A DNA stretch of 64,000 bases from Gibbula magus. Its lineage: Eukaryota; Mollusca; Gastropoda; Trochida; Trochidae. The notes beneath the pieces were generated by a model that saw only the letters and a list, made by a program, of their open reading frames with translations, had not been told where the DNA came from and made no database searches. This document shows, one piece after another, positions 46,111 to 59,504 of this stretch. Made by a program: the position numbers and the translations under genes. The stretch covers positions 17,435,266 to 17,499,265 of the forward strand of contig OW388300.1 in assembly GCA_936450465.1 (NCBI GenBank). The letters are read 5' to 3'. Every line of letters begins with the position of its first letter. Position 1 is the stretch's first letter.

Positions 46111-46446
46111 GATGTTGGGACACTGCACATATCAGGGAAACTTTTTATCCTTCTATTTCAATCAATCAAGTTTTTACTCATTTCGGTGAGCATCGTGTTT
46201 TAGATTTTTTGAAGGCTATACACCTTATTGACAAATTGTAAATTTTAACTTTTCATTATCAGCTTTTATTCAACTTGTGATAATACGCTGATGTTTTTAC
46301 GGCCTTCGTGCCGTGTTCTGTTTTTCAATAGCAATTTTCTTTTTTTAAATTAGGCTATTAAATTAAATATCTCGCCGCTAATGGCTGCAATACTGCCGAA
46401 GCGGCGTTAAACAATAACTCACTCACTCACTCACTCATTTTAGATG
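46105..46446 (+). mobile_element. LINE 3' end insertion with 10-bp target-site duplication
   Basis: ATTTTAGATG occurs at 46105-46114 and again at 46437-46446. Between them lies a 5'-truncated non-LTR 3' end that closes with GCGGCGTTAAACAATAACTC and (ACTC)n (46416-46436). This terminus is common in gastropod genomes as I recall it. The insertion site overlaps the right edge of the M2 element, so it came after M2. Copy 1 has no such insertion, though its sequence here is otherwise rearranged. Confidence 0.85.
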
Positions 46447-47272
46447 ATGTATATACTGATAAATTGGAGAACAAGACTAGGGAAGTGGTTGTATTCACGA
46501 GGACAGGTCTGATAGACATTGGAAGCTTATTAAATTTTCAGAAATGGAAAATAACGAATACTTCTTTACAAAAGGTTTCAATATAACATCCATCTTTAGG
46601 GAAATGCTTACGCAACAAACCATGAAAATCGTGACCTGCTAAAATCCATCAACAATTTAATTACGTTTTATATTTTATGATTTTGCAATGTATGCAACTT
46701 ATTCGGTTCTGGGAACGTCACACACGTTTATTGTTTGATGTGTTCGCAGTTGGTAGGGAGAAGCATTTATATAAGTAGTGTTTTGCTTGTTTGCCGATTC
46801 CGTCACTTTTTCAGTGAATAAATACGTTTAAATACGAGTAATACTATAAATAACCGACAAAATGCAGTTGATAATGCACTCAGAAATATGTTTACCAGCA
46901 GGGGGGTACAAGCATTAGTCTCAAACACAACCCAAATTCGCCGAAGATATTAAAAAAAACACTATCATTAGACATAACATTCTGATTAGTTTCATCATTC
47001 ATTGTAACTTCTCCCTCAAAGCATAAACTGTGCCAATCCTTATAACTGGTTAATTTAAAACTTGCTCCAACAAAACACATATCATCTCAAACTATCCCAA
47101 GTTGTGTACCACCATACAAGTAACTTTCTCTATAACACCAAGTCAGGGAATATTGTGAACACTTTTATTTCTCAACATAGTCTTCATTTAACTAATTAGA
47201 CCCATTTTATTTGTCATATACTTCTTGATTCAATTGATCAATCCGCAGATCGACTGATAACTACGCTTTTGC

Positions 47273-48489
47273 TTTTTCTTAACGATTTGACTCTCCAATT
47301 TCGAAATAACAGCTGATGTTGAACAATTAAATTATTAAAACTGCATGTCTGAGAACTTACAGAGGAATATATGTTGAACTGAGAAACTCCAGCGACCAAC
47401 ATGTAAATGGATGAAAGGATGTTTTTTTTATCAATAACCTACTTCAGTGTTTATACACTGTACATTGTGTAGTTGATATATTGCAGATGTAGCCAAGCAA
47501 TGGCAGGTGCACATTATCAACACAACCTATTCTGCTATTATGCATATAGAAATTTTAAATTGATAACACATTGTTAGTTTTCCCACTTTCAAAGTATTTA
47601 AAACTCATTTCTCAACCAACGTTCTTTTCATTACTTAGCAACAGTGTTGTAAAGTATATATGAAGTACATGTTTATACTACAGATAAATGCTTTTGGCAA
47701 GTGTACAACATTAAATTTAAATTTTCTCAGTGTTTTCTTTCCATCAGTTATAATGTAATGCAATGTATGTAATCTGTGTCAACAATGTACAACCTTTAGT
47801 TTTTGTTTATTGCATTTCCTGTTTTTATTAACAAACACGATTTCTTTAGCATTTAGCATGCTACTCACTGCATAGAGCGATATATTTCTTACTTGATCAG
47901 ACATTTTCATTATAATGTTGTTTTGTTCTGTTTTTTTTTTTAATATTTTTTTTATTATACATTATTTACTTTTATTAGACTATTAGATGTAGCTTTACAT
48001 ATATTTGTCCAGAACGTTATTGCTAAAGAGAGATATACAGATGGAGAGTAAAAGAAAGTCGGAGTGAGCAAGTGTCTTGTTTTCAGAACATTACATCAGG
48101 TTACAAAGGTGAACAGTAATATTTTTCATCAAACAGTAACTGCGTATGTACTGTATCACAAACCACTGAAGGTGCCTTTTTACTACTTTGACACAACTGG
48201 ATTGATTTCTATCGACTGCTATACATGAATATAGCTATAGTCGTAGCACAGTTTTGTTTGAAAGGTAGATTATTTATTGTCGAATGGCTATTTTATAGTG
48301 TCTGGGTTAACATGTTGGCGAACGTTTAGCAGTCCTCTATAGGACATGACAATTGCTCGTGCTCTCATTGACTTCCAAACCACATAGTTACTCAACTGCA
48401 AAAGGAATGTCACTAGAAATTTAATTCCATGAGTGATAAACACAACTGAACATGATGTGCATCGTGTCTTTTTAAGCCATCTAAACTAA
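47273..48489. other. No feature recognised
   Basis: AT-rich flank to the right of duplication copy 2, with a T-rich run near 47932-47953. No gene or repeat that I can support. Confidence 0.45.
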
Positions 48490-48865
48490 ATTTTAAATTT
48501 CAAAACGTATCTGTTATCTGAGAAAAACACGTATTTAGAAATCCCCTAAATTGATATGTTCGAATATGTTTACCTAGATTACAAAAGGGGATCAAAAATA
48601 TATTTTAAGGTTTGCTTTATGACGTCCTACATAGAGACACGTCAACAGATTTAAGTCCAAGAAGGATAGAAATGTTCGACGACATTCTTTTCAGAATTGA
48701 ATTTATACAGTGTATGAATGTTTGATTTAACTGCCAAACATTCTGGTCAAACCAATTTTGAGTAATTAGTAATTGAGTAGGACAGGCCAGATTATGCCCC
48801 AGGGATTGTATGCATGCTAGACATTTTAGAATAGAACGTGATATCCTCTATATCAGGATATAATG

Positions 48866-48969
<104 letters not shown>

Positions 48970-48979
48970 TACAGTTACA

Positions 48980-49094
48980 AATATTCAAAAGTAAAAAAAG
49001 ACACAGAGCAATTCTTACTCCAACACGTTTCCATGATACCAATGAACATGTTGGAGTAAAAATGACTCTGTGTCTTTTTTTTAGTTTTGAATAT
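48980..49094. repeat. Foldback element, about 49-bp arms
   Basis: Left arm ATATTCAAAAGTAAAAAAAG then ACACAGAG and CTTACTCCAACACGTT. Right arm AACATGTTGGAGTAAAAATG then CTCTGTGTC and TTTTGAATAT. Spacer 16 bp. Flanked on both sides by AT-rich microsatellite. Confidence 0.85.
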
Positions 49095-50492
49095 ATATAT
49101 TGATATATATTTTATCAATTTCAAAACTAAAGACAAATTACAACGATGCATTTCCTAACTTTTGAAACGTTCATGTTTTTGAAGTATCAAGTAAGACAAA
49201 TAATTGGTGTAATTGGAATGAAAATCAATGTTGTTTTTAGTGTTAGTCCGCCCTGGATGCCCAATCTTTCATTATGACAGTGTTGCTTTACAGTGGAATG
49301 TCAAGATAGCATTTCAATAATCACTCTTCAAATGTTCATTATGGCTCATAGTTGGTTACTTGAACTGCCATACATCTCCGAAATTAATGTTGATACTGAT
49401 GAATTAGTATGTTACAGTTGTGGCAACGTTTCAAAATCCTTAATCCTTATAAATACATCATACAAAACGTCAATAATCTGACTATCATCTCCAGTTTCAA
49501 TATTAAAGTTGCAGTAATTAGATCCAGACCATAGCTATTTTGAAATGGGACATATATAATAGGTGCTTTGAAACACAACTTTGATCTTATGATAATCATA
49601 TCACGTTTAGGTTTTCAAAATTGTGCTTATACAACGGTTCATAACCTCGACCTTTCATTGTCCATGAATCTGCACGATCGTTTCTTACAGTAACATAATA
49701 ATGAACGTTGATTAAAATGTTTGTCATACCCGTAATCGGCTTTTAAATCAACATGTGTATAATGGTTTCTCACAATGTGGACACATTATTTAGTTACGAC
49801 ATTCTAAAAGCATCTCCCTCATATGTATCGACTGCGTGTCAAATGAACAGCTATCTCTGTAATCAGGCAGGACTGCACGTCTACCATATCAACTCTGAGA
49901 TTATTACTGTCGCTGAACTGGTATTCATTATCGAGAATCATAGGAGGATAATTAAGGGCTGTCGACATCACAATATGCCACATAAGACCTAACCACGAGG
50001 TCATGATACCTGACTTGTCATCAATCCTTTAATGACCTCTAGGTCAGATAACTCATACACGGATTCATATATGTTCATATACGCTATAGAGAACTGTGAT
50101 TAGTTGAGATTGCAATATGATACAGGACAAATTTTGAATGAAGAAATATTGATACTCAAGCGAATGTTTGCATACATGTAGAATGTTTTATGTGTGATAG
50201 TACAAAGTACACAGTACGTCAAAGTTGGCACTGACGAAAACTTAAGTGTTGCATTGATTTGTGCAATGATGATAAATATGATTGTGCGACAACAACTAAT
50301 AACAGTTCATCAAATAAGCGAAGTAGCACGTGTTTTGCATGTAATTTGTTCTCAATCTATCCAATTATTATTAAAACGTATACAATATATTGCTACCTTA
50401 GTGGGTACAACATCTCATTTCAAGACCAAATAAGCCGTATGAATAAAAACAATTATCCATATTTGAAGATAATAGTGTGACATATAAAGCAA

Positions 50493-50690
50493 ATATTTGG
50501 TGGAATTCTTCAGTGTGAGAGGTGAATTTGCGGATCTTTTGCCTCTGTTGGAGTTCAGACAACATATGGTTGACCATTCCATCAGTGTACTATATTTAAA
50601 ACCGTGCTCTGATTGTTTAGGTATCGCTACATCAGTCAGATCGATTGAACTACCTTCGAGTGGCCATTTTTAGAATGAGCGCTAAATGGG
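50493..50690 (+). repeat. Dispersed element, family M4 (inverted partner at 59660-59872)
   Basis: Shares, in reverse, CAGTGTGAGAGGT, ATATGGTTGACCATTC, TAGGTATCGCTACATCAGTCA, GAACTACCTT and the GAGTGGCCATTTT-type block with 59660-59872. No coding content. Confidence 0.7.
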
Positions 50691-50835
50691 AAATGGACGT
50701 GGATGTCTATACCGAATTACGTACATTCTGAACCCTTTTTATTGATTCAGGAATATTATTTAGCCATTGATAACACTTAATTAACATTTTGTGAGAGCAC
50801 TTTATTTCAGTACGAGGTGTGCTACAGCGCCTTTT

Positions 50836-51195
50836 GCAATTCAATTAAATTCTGTATTCTCCAAAAACCACCATGGTGGTACAAGAGCATATTAACAGAA
50901 TATGATATAATATGAATAATAATTTTTTTTATTAAAAACAACAGATAGGCGAAATCTAAATTGTGACATGGTTCGTTCTAATACGAGAGGAGAGATGTAC
51001 AATATATTTTGATAAATTAACTAAGTCTTGGGATTTTTTAGTAGATATCATGTTTATGAACTTTGACATGGTCGGAAAAGATGTTAGAATACTAAGTAAA
51101 TATTGTGTTCTCAAATTATTAAGGGCTACACAATGAAACATGTAATGATCCTCACCTGCAATGCTTTTAGACGTGCATTGGCAATCTAAAGACAA
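50836..51195 (-). pseudogene. LINE ORF2 C-terminus and 3' end
   Basis: The 79-codon minus frame reads CQCTSKSIAGEDHYMFHC (a C-x-C...H...C zinc-finger-like pattern), then LRTQYLLSILTSFPTMSKFI, then QDLVNLSKYIVHLSSRIR, and stops at 50956. This pattern (C-x-C...ED-x-Y-H-F...C, LR-x-x-Y, M-x-KFI, NL-x-KY) is the tail of many animal non-LTR ORF2 proteins. About 120 bp of 3' UTR follow, including ACCACCATGGTGGTTTTTGG and an AATACAGAATTTAATT end. The rest of ORF2 is missing, so this is a 5'-truncated insertion. Confidence 0.78.
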
Positions 51196-54100
51196 GGGCA
51201 GACAAGTTGGTCAATGTTTTCATAACATACATTATGAACTGCAACCGACTGATAAAGAAATATTCAACTGTAGTATTTTATCTATCTTAAACACTGTGTG
51301 ACATACACGTACTGTATAGGCTGTTAATGTTGAATGACTTCATTGACTGATAAATCCAACAGCTCACTTGAACAAATAAAGCATATTTGTGAATTAGCCT
51401 CAAGAGATTATTGGCATTGACAAAAGGATTATGAATAGATAAACACCATCACATAAAGTACAAATTAATCAATTATGTACAACGAATACCATAAAGTAGT
51501 CTTTTCAAGAGTGACTGGTAAACATGTCTGCAATGCAATTTAGAGAAGTAGATCTACACAGGGATGAATGGCTTGATGATTACAGTTACGTCAAAATGAA
51601 TATGTTAAGAGTTCTTTATTCAACAAAATCAGCCGATGACGCATGTTTACCTCCCACAGATATGGGAGCATCACTATAATTAGTTAGGATCGAACATAAT
51701 GACTGGTTTCACACATGTTCTCAGTATCAAAATACATGGTGGTTCGATATACTAAATTATCAGTTTTGTTGTGATAAGCTCGCATCTCGACGAGCTATTT
51801 ACGAGGTTTTAGGAATCAATCATTGATTATATATAACCTTGAGGGATCTCAAAATGACGAAACATCAGCAACATTTTGTTTACGAATCTTAATGCTAGAG
51901 CCCACGCTTTACATGTGTTATAAGTCAAGGGAGTTCAGTTGTCATGATCAAGAAATTGCCATTACAATATGTGATAATCATATGTGAAGTTTATTTTACA
52001 GAGAACACATTACCTAAGCACGACACATGATGATTTAGTGAGCGTAGGAAACCTTACAATACATAATGAGAGCATGTATTAACTGCGCAGTGCGTGGATA
52101 CATCGCAAAATCATGCACACAGACACATACTTAACTTGATTAAATATTGTTCTTGCGGACACAATTTATAAACTCAAAACGTGATCTAGACATATAACAA
52201 TCGTATCATTGACTGGTGCTATAACAGAAATAATCCCCAGGAGGAACACATGACTTGTTATACTTGATTTATCTGACAGGTCGTTACCTTACCATAACGT
52301 GACAGGTACAGATACACTGTATATCACTTTGGCATGTAACCTACACGTGTGTTGTCTTCACGTCACATTCCGTAGCAATGTACCAGAAAGTTGTTCAGCT
52401 GCTTCCATTTAAGATGCTTATATGGAGCAAAGCAACAAGCCACAAGCATCAAACGAGAATTGATGTGAATGACACTGTGAGTTTTTGGTACGACAGACAT
52501 AACTTTTTTCAGACGGCGTATGTGTTTTACATTGTTCACCAACTTCATAAATCACCTCTTGCCGACCACCCCAAACTGTTTCTGGTATGGCACTAACATG
52601 GATAGTTATAACCTCATATCTTCATATTCTCATTTTAAGACAGTTTTTACCATTGAATCATATCTATGATCAATAAATCATGATAAGTTTAGAACTGTTT
52701 TAGCTCTTTTTCGTTGCTGCTCTCATAGTTTAAGCATTGGAACGGGAAGGTATTATAATATTCCTCGGAGCCAAAGAATTTGTAAAATCCGTAACACTAG
52801 TAATATTGAAAACGAATATCATTTTCTGAGTGTATATTATGCTTGTAGTCATATTAGAACACAGTGGATACCTCATACATAGTTTGTAAACCCCCAAAAT
52901 GAGTTCTACCCCTTGATATCCATTAAATAGTGATACGTGTTGCAATGCAAAATATCGCAACTCCGTGGACCAATAATGTTGTACCATGGGCCGATGGCCT
53001 ACATGTACCCAATAAAAATAAATAATACTGGTAAACTATTATTTCATTATGATATGATAGTTGTCGTTTGTTAAAAACAAATGCAATCAGAACAGATCGT
53101 TGACAGTAACAGAGATATTAATGTGTATGTTGTCCCAGAAAAGAATTAATTCAATTAGTTCGACCCCTCAGTGTATGGTTGTTGTAGCCCTGATTTCTCC
53201 ACAGTGGAGAATTTCCTTAAATAAAGGTATTTCATTAATATTTTCCACTAGTGTACTGATTAAAACCATAGGTTCAAGGTGAAACATTTACTGAGATTGT
53301 GTGAGTTATTTCTACCAATGAATATCATTAGTCATGTACGTTGATAGTAGCTAGTAATTGCTAATTTAATTTTCCTGAACCACTACTATGCTCCTTTTGT
53401 CAAACATACTGCCTGTATATGAAGTTATTTGAATATAGCAATGTTTGAGATCTAAACTTAATGCATTACGATAGACTTGAGATTTCAGCTTTTTCTGGAG
53501 TAGGTTGATTTTCAAAGTATTGTTCTTCATATCTTTGGAGATTGTTTCCCCATATGTAATGAGTCCAGTAAAACAACTAAAAGAAAAAGAGGAAACGCCA
53601 TGAATACATTCTTACAACTACAAGACATACTGTTGAACCGTTGAACTCTCTATACTACGACTGATATCTTCACAAAATCGTCCACTGTTTTCCAGACTAT
53701 TTTATGTAGAGCAATAATTTCAATGACTTTAATGTTTTATATATATTTTTATTATGGCATACATATTGTAAACCGAGACCTTTAATTATGCGAAGAGTCA
53801 ATTTCTAGGGACAAAGAGAAAATTGGCTATGGCAAGGTACACTACATTTACAGCTGGGAAATGGAGGATGAACAGAATGCGAGTTACCGGAATGGCTTAT
53901 GGCGTCAAAACAAGACCATATGTTTATCATCATAATGTGATCACATGTTTAACTCAGAAACATGTCCACACCTATGATGTCTCTAAGACTCGTTAGATAC
54001 ACCCATTCACAGGTGCGCATGTACCAATGGGTCACCCACATATTTACTGTCAGTACTCATCTTTAATCGGCGATGGATCCTAAACAATTTCCGAATTGTA

Positions 54101-55250
54101 TCAGAAAAAGAGGCAACATATTTCCAAAACTAAAATTTGAAAGTTTATGTTCGGGTTACGTGTAAAGCAGAGATATCTTAAGAAGGTGTTTCTTTTTATA
54201 CCTACTGCTTCTCACATGATTCTGAACTCAATACCGTGTTTATTTGGAAAAGCGTTACGGAAAGCTTTGCAGCTTGTTTTATAGGATTCCAGATGCTGTA
54301 TATGTCACAACAAAGGTTCTTGTCAATTCAAGTTTAGCTTACCTTTCACTTTTTGTTTGGCACTTTTTTTTAGAAAAAAAGTTGTATCCATTTCGAAAAT
54401 TAATGATCGTTTCCAATTCAAAACTATTTATTCCAAAGGAGATGTACAAACAAAAAGCAGTTTACATATGTCCTGGACTTCACACACATTACACAGGAAT
54501 GTGACAACCAGTATGATGCCACGTGCATGAAATATAGATATAAACACGAGAACAACGCTCCTCACAATCTAGAAATAGGCGGTAGATTTTATAGAAAACA
54601 CAAACTTTAAAGCACTTATCAATCTATGAATCACTCCATATGACAGATAGATTATATACATTCTCACGAGATGACAAGCATACACAAACTAGGAATCGAC
54701 CCTATATGTTTTAACAAACAGGTTACAACCTGACAAACACATTCCTAGATTGTGTGTTAGGGTCCAACATTCTGCAGATTGGTTAAACAAACTAGAGAAA
54801 ATGGTGAAATACTATGCAGATTGTTTGAACAATCTGCAGATTGTGATATACCGTATATGGTTCGTAACACGTGCTCATGTGAGTGATGTAGCATGTGATT
54901 GCAAATGACAGATATAAGTAGGCCAATGGATGGTTGTCAATGTTGCAATTAGCACAATTACTGTGTTCTCCGTCTGACATAAGGACAATGTGGGCATGCA
55001 GTGTGGTTATAGATTATTAGAGATGACAAGTTAGCATTGCCATCAAATACATGTACATTTATCATATTAATTTCCTTCAAGAAAAATGGGCATTAAATAT
55101 GAAGCACATTTGTATTTATGAAATCTTAGTGAAATATGAAATATTCTATTCTTTGTTGTATAATAACCGTTAAATGATTTATCAAATCAGTTCAATTTGT
55201 TTTATTCCTCAGTGACCTATTCCAAATTTGCCTGACGAAGTTTGAAAATT
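51196..55250. other. About 4 kb without recognisable features
   Basis: No gene or family I can name. The frames at 52378-52596 and 54244-54504 are the longest on the plus strand and show no known domain. A 22-bp palindrome GCAGATTGTTTGAACAATCTGC lies at 54816-54837. ACCCATTCACAGGTGCGCATGT near 54001 loosely resembles 63160-63180. Confidence 0.45.
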
Positions 55251-55603
55251 GGCTGTAGCCCGTTTTTGCAAAATTTATTTTTTTAAATTTCCAATTGATA
55301 ATGATGGACTATGTCGTTTAAATTTGTTTTAGAGGAGAAACCATCTTATAACATAAACCAATTATCAGTAGTGGCAATAACGATGTTGCGTATAAAGCAA
55401 ACATTGCATGGCGGCACTTTGAATGTGACCACATTTTATTATTTTGAATTACAAAAACGATTCCCATGGCCTTACCTAACCATGTACACTAATTTGTTAA
55501 CTTCATTTTCCGAAGAGAAGGGAATTTTACTATTGTTGACATTATTTTTTAAATACGTTTCATTGACTGGCATTGGCCAAAAAACGTGCTACTGTCCCTT
55601 TAA
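55251..55603 (-). mobile_element. MITE, family M1, reverse orientation
   Basis: The right end AACGTGCTACTGTCCCTT is followed by TTAA overlap at 55600-55603. The left end GGCTGTAGCCCGTTTTTGC is a degraded partner. The body matches 16409-16768 reversed (TTTTATTATTTTGAATTAC, CGATTCCCATGGCCTTA, TTCCGAAGAGAAGG). The 104-codon frame at 55311-55625 is a by-product. Confidence 0.82.
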
Positions 55604-55975
55604 ACTACACCGGGTCCACACATGAATTTTCATTTGGCCGCCTTCAGACGTGTTGTTCTTTGTATTTAAAAATGGTGTTGCATGGCTCCTGATAAATACA
55701 GTGCAGGGACGTGTGTCATGAGGAAAGCACAGTAATTGTTCTAATTGATGAACCTGACAGCTAGTAGTTACCCTAATTACATGTGTCAGACTTAATTAGC
55801 ATTATTCCAACCACACACTACTTTTTCACTTACCAGTTGTATCAGTTCCACGATATGTGTAGTAGTTCTACTCAGTTCTTTAAGATTAAAGTGTTACAGT
55901 TTTACTGAAATAGTATCTTTTCAAATGATAGTGAACTTGAATAAGATTTTAAAGTGAACGGTATGCAATATCAAC

Positions 55976-56189
55976 TTCCAAACGCAAGGCATAACTCTTA
56001 CCAGTCTCCATTACTGGCTGATTTAAGCCTTGCAGTATTCCCCTCGCTTTGTTTTGCCAAGAAAGTGGATCGCTGCACCTGAAATGCATAGTGGGTCCGT
56101 ATTTCTAAGCAGAAATATCTTAAGGAAATACTGCAAGCCCTAAACCAGCCAGTAATGGTCACTGGAAAGAGTTATACCTTACATTGGAA
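55976..56189. mobile_element. MITE, family M3 (second member)
   Basis: TTCCAAACGCAAGGCATAAC at the left and GTTATACCTTACATTGGAA at the right. Inner arm blocks CCATTACTGGCTGATTTAAG and CCAGCCAGTAATGG also pair. About 214 bp, same architecture as 40023-40226. Confidence 0.88.
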
Positions 56190-56390
56190 AGCACAGACTA
56201 TCAGGGATTACTTCAGTCTAAAATGAATTCATATTATTTTACAAAATGGACGAACGGTTAACAAGCTTACACATATTATCCTGTACATGTTGAAATATAG
56301 CAAACAACAGTATTTCAGAAGCTGAATAAAAGTTTTAAACGGGCAAAACAGCTAATGAGTGTTTATCGAATGCATCTACTGTCATTCATA

Positions 56391-56512
56391 ACGAGTAAGT
56401 GAGTGAGTTGGGGTTTAACGCCACTTTAAGGAGTATTTCACTTATATAACGGCTTCTAGTATTATGGCAGGGAGAAAGCCCGCACACGCTAACCACTGCG
56501 CTATCCCGCCCC
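56391..56512 (-). repeat. tRNA-derived SINE fragment (copy 3)
   Basis: GAGTGAGTTGGGGTTTAACG then CCACTTTAAGGAGTATTTC, TATTATGGCAGGGAGAAAGC and CTATCCCGCCCC. These are the two ends of the element at 9388-9694 with the B-box-containing middle missing. Confidence 0.72.
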
Positions 56513-59039
56513 CTCAAACCTATGGCACGTTGGCTATATTGTTTCACATTGGAAGAGGACAAAGAGTCAATGTCAAAGATAAATATTTGAATAATGAATA
56601 GAAGACTTTTATATGAACCTTTCCAATCCAAAAGAAATCTTAAACAGTCAGGCACCGTATCAATGTTATTAAATAGAAAAACATACATAATGCAGAATAG
56701 GTAACTAATAACCCTGAACAACACTATGAGCCACAGTGATCGGTGCATCCTTTGATAGTATCTGGTAAGCTTTAGCGTACGATTTGTTTACTTTGACTGT
56801 CTATTTGCTGTGTTTGCGCCTGCTAGGTAAAATTTAGTTAAACACATGACACCCGTGTCAAACAATGCGTTAATGAAATACTTGGAGAGAAGAGAGTATA
56901 TCCTTCTGATAAAATCAATGGTTGGTCATCGGTCAGTCCTTCTAATGTTGTTACGAGTATTTTCATTTGTGTTCTCAGATCTTGCATACTGCAGTTAGAA
57001 TTCCAATAGTGAGTTTCATACAACTATCGTTGTCTCGTCTCGGACAATGGATTGAATTGATTGAGGAAAATACTGTGTTAAATGGTTTATGCATAAAGGA
57101 TACGAGATAGGATTTGAGAACGGTGTACGGAAAGTATCATCAATGAGATTCCTTTAGTATATATTGCAAGATGCATCTCTTAACGCCATCTTCACAAATC
57201 TGAAGAATACACATCCTTATCCCAATTAAGGAATGTTATATCTGATATGCTGTTAACTGTTATTGTCTGTATATAAATAGAGAATTAAAAATATTTGTGA
57301 ATATGTCATGTTTAACAAATCAAATTATAACCATTGCACTTCATTATTCATATATCTGCAAAATATCACTTAGTGGTATTGTCCTTGTTCTCGTATGGCA
57401 TCGTAAACGTACATTTACTTGCCACATTGTAACTGTACTATAATTGTTGACATCGCATCACTATTACAACGACAGCGAGATAGTGTTTTCTGCAAACTAA
57501 AATAGAAACACTTTATTCTAAGAAAGTGTACTTCTTTGAACTAACCCCATTCACGTTTAACACCTGAGGATCCTATTTCTGACACGTATTTGGTTTCTCC
57601 GTGTACGCATAGTTAAGAAACCATGTGTGTTTGTTCAAGTTTTATTCGTTTGGAGGCTTCACACCTGCGAGAAACTCACTGCGCTGTTTTATGAAATTAA
57701 GCAGACCATTTCACGTTTTTTGGGTAACTGTTAGAAGAAAGATTATCCAGACTTCAAAGTTAGAAGACATATCTTATTTTCTATTTAAATGTGATTACCA
57801 AATGTGCCAGCATGTTAAACCCTTTGTTTCCATGGTCACGGCAGACATACCCTATATTTGCTATACCACATGTATTTACTATCTATTATCAAAACGGTAT
57901 TTCTTACAAAGTCACAGAAAAACCAGTGTTAAATGTTCTTGCGCTAAATATTTCTTCAGGTAACAGCCAAAACTAGTTATAAACTTTATTTTAACTTGAG
58001 TTTAGTTTAGTGCAACACAATGCCATATTTTTATGTTTCGGGAATCATGTATTTTTTTCTCATTCAAAGGAAGCATGTACATAAATTCCTATGATCCTGT
58101 TATTTGTGTTGCAAAAAAGAGTAAACGTTACATAATAAATATTTGAACAGGAACATTATTTAATGCTACAGGATTATTTTAACCTTCAAAAGTTCTTATT
58201 ATGAATGTTTGTATGAAGTGAAGTATCAGTAAATACTTTTATCCCTTTTCACTATATACCGAAAGCATTGTTTTAAAGTGCAGCGTACAGTTAAGGATGT
58301 ATATACAATAAATGTCAAATGACTATTAGTTACCATTTTTCTCACAGATAGAGCCTTCTCTACAATCAGTGGTAGTAACAGTTTTAAGCAATCAGTATTA
58401 TAACATATTGTCAAGAAGGAAACATCATGTTAGTGGATATAAGTTGAAGTAATCACGGTAGACCTTCAGCCACTACTAAATCCAGCAGAACCCTGTAATT
58501 GGATTGAAATGTAGTCACGTCGAAGCCAGACAGCATCCCACGCATTGTTACTAGCACCCAGTAACCGCTCTATGCCTGTTGAGATCATGGAACCATTGAA
58601 AAATGGGACACAACAATATGATAAATAAGAAGAGTATAATACATTATCTTAAAAATGAAAAAAAACAACTACAATTTAGTCCGTGCATATTCAGAAAGAC
58701 TGATCTTATACATTTATTTTTATAAGAAAAATAAATTTAAAAGAAAAAAGAAACCCTACATAACGTTATGTAACATTACAAATAATGCCCGTTTGGAGGA
58801 TTGTTCAGTACAAGCCATTGCAATTATAGAAACCTGTTTAATATCAAACAAAAACGAAATTATGTAAGTCCAACATACTCCAAAACAGATGTACGTGAAT
58901 ACAAAGTATAAATGTATTTCCTGATTTACCAAAGGGAGGTAACAAGATAATTTCAGTTAATTTGCATAATAAACATGCATACTTAATTTCTATCAGGGCA
59001 GCGGGTATTAATATATATATAAAACAAAACTGGATGTAG
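56513..59039. other. No feature recognised
   Basis: AT-rich. The 112-codon frame at 57625-57963 is among the longest unexplained frames, but it lacks any motif I recognise. Confidence 0.45.
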
Positions 59040-59504
59040 GGAGTTTCGGTAGCTCATTTTGAAATTGGATTGTGAGTATAGACATAGGGATAACAGTTAA
59101 CATTTCAAGAGGTTAAATGGAACACATGTTATAGATGCTCGAGGGAAATTGCATCATTACAACACCTGTTCAGAAGGGTTTCAATCCCTAAAAGGTCAGA
59201 CAGTACAAATACTTAAACGTTGATCTTTTGAAAAGCCCAGGTGACTTTGTGAACTTTACAGATAAAACAACGTTGGTCCATGCTGTAGGTGAATTAGGTA
59301 CTTCGTGTGAATTGGGACATAACATGTGTTAAGACAGTAACCTTGAAATCCCCATTGACGTAGCATTAACACAAACATATTTAAATAGATTGTTTCAGTT
59401 TGAAATACACCGCATATTTCCCTATGTGATATTAACTATTTGGAGTGAACACAAACAAAGTTACAACAACTCCATGCTAATTATGAAGAAATGAAACATT
59501 TTTC

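Larger units (their letters stand above)
32096..47272 (+). repeat. Large tandem duplication, copy 2 (about 15.2 kb)
   Basis: Second copy of 16350-31314. Material present here and absent from copy 1 includes an M1 element (33300-33625), a satellite-like block (38015-38640), an M3 element (40023-40226) and a LINE 3' end with target-site duplication (46105-46446). Material lost here includes the (AT)n run near 32910, about 40 bp near 35547, about 165 bp near 38888 and about 200 bp of an M1 body (36354-36487). No recognisable gene. Confidence 0.93.
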
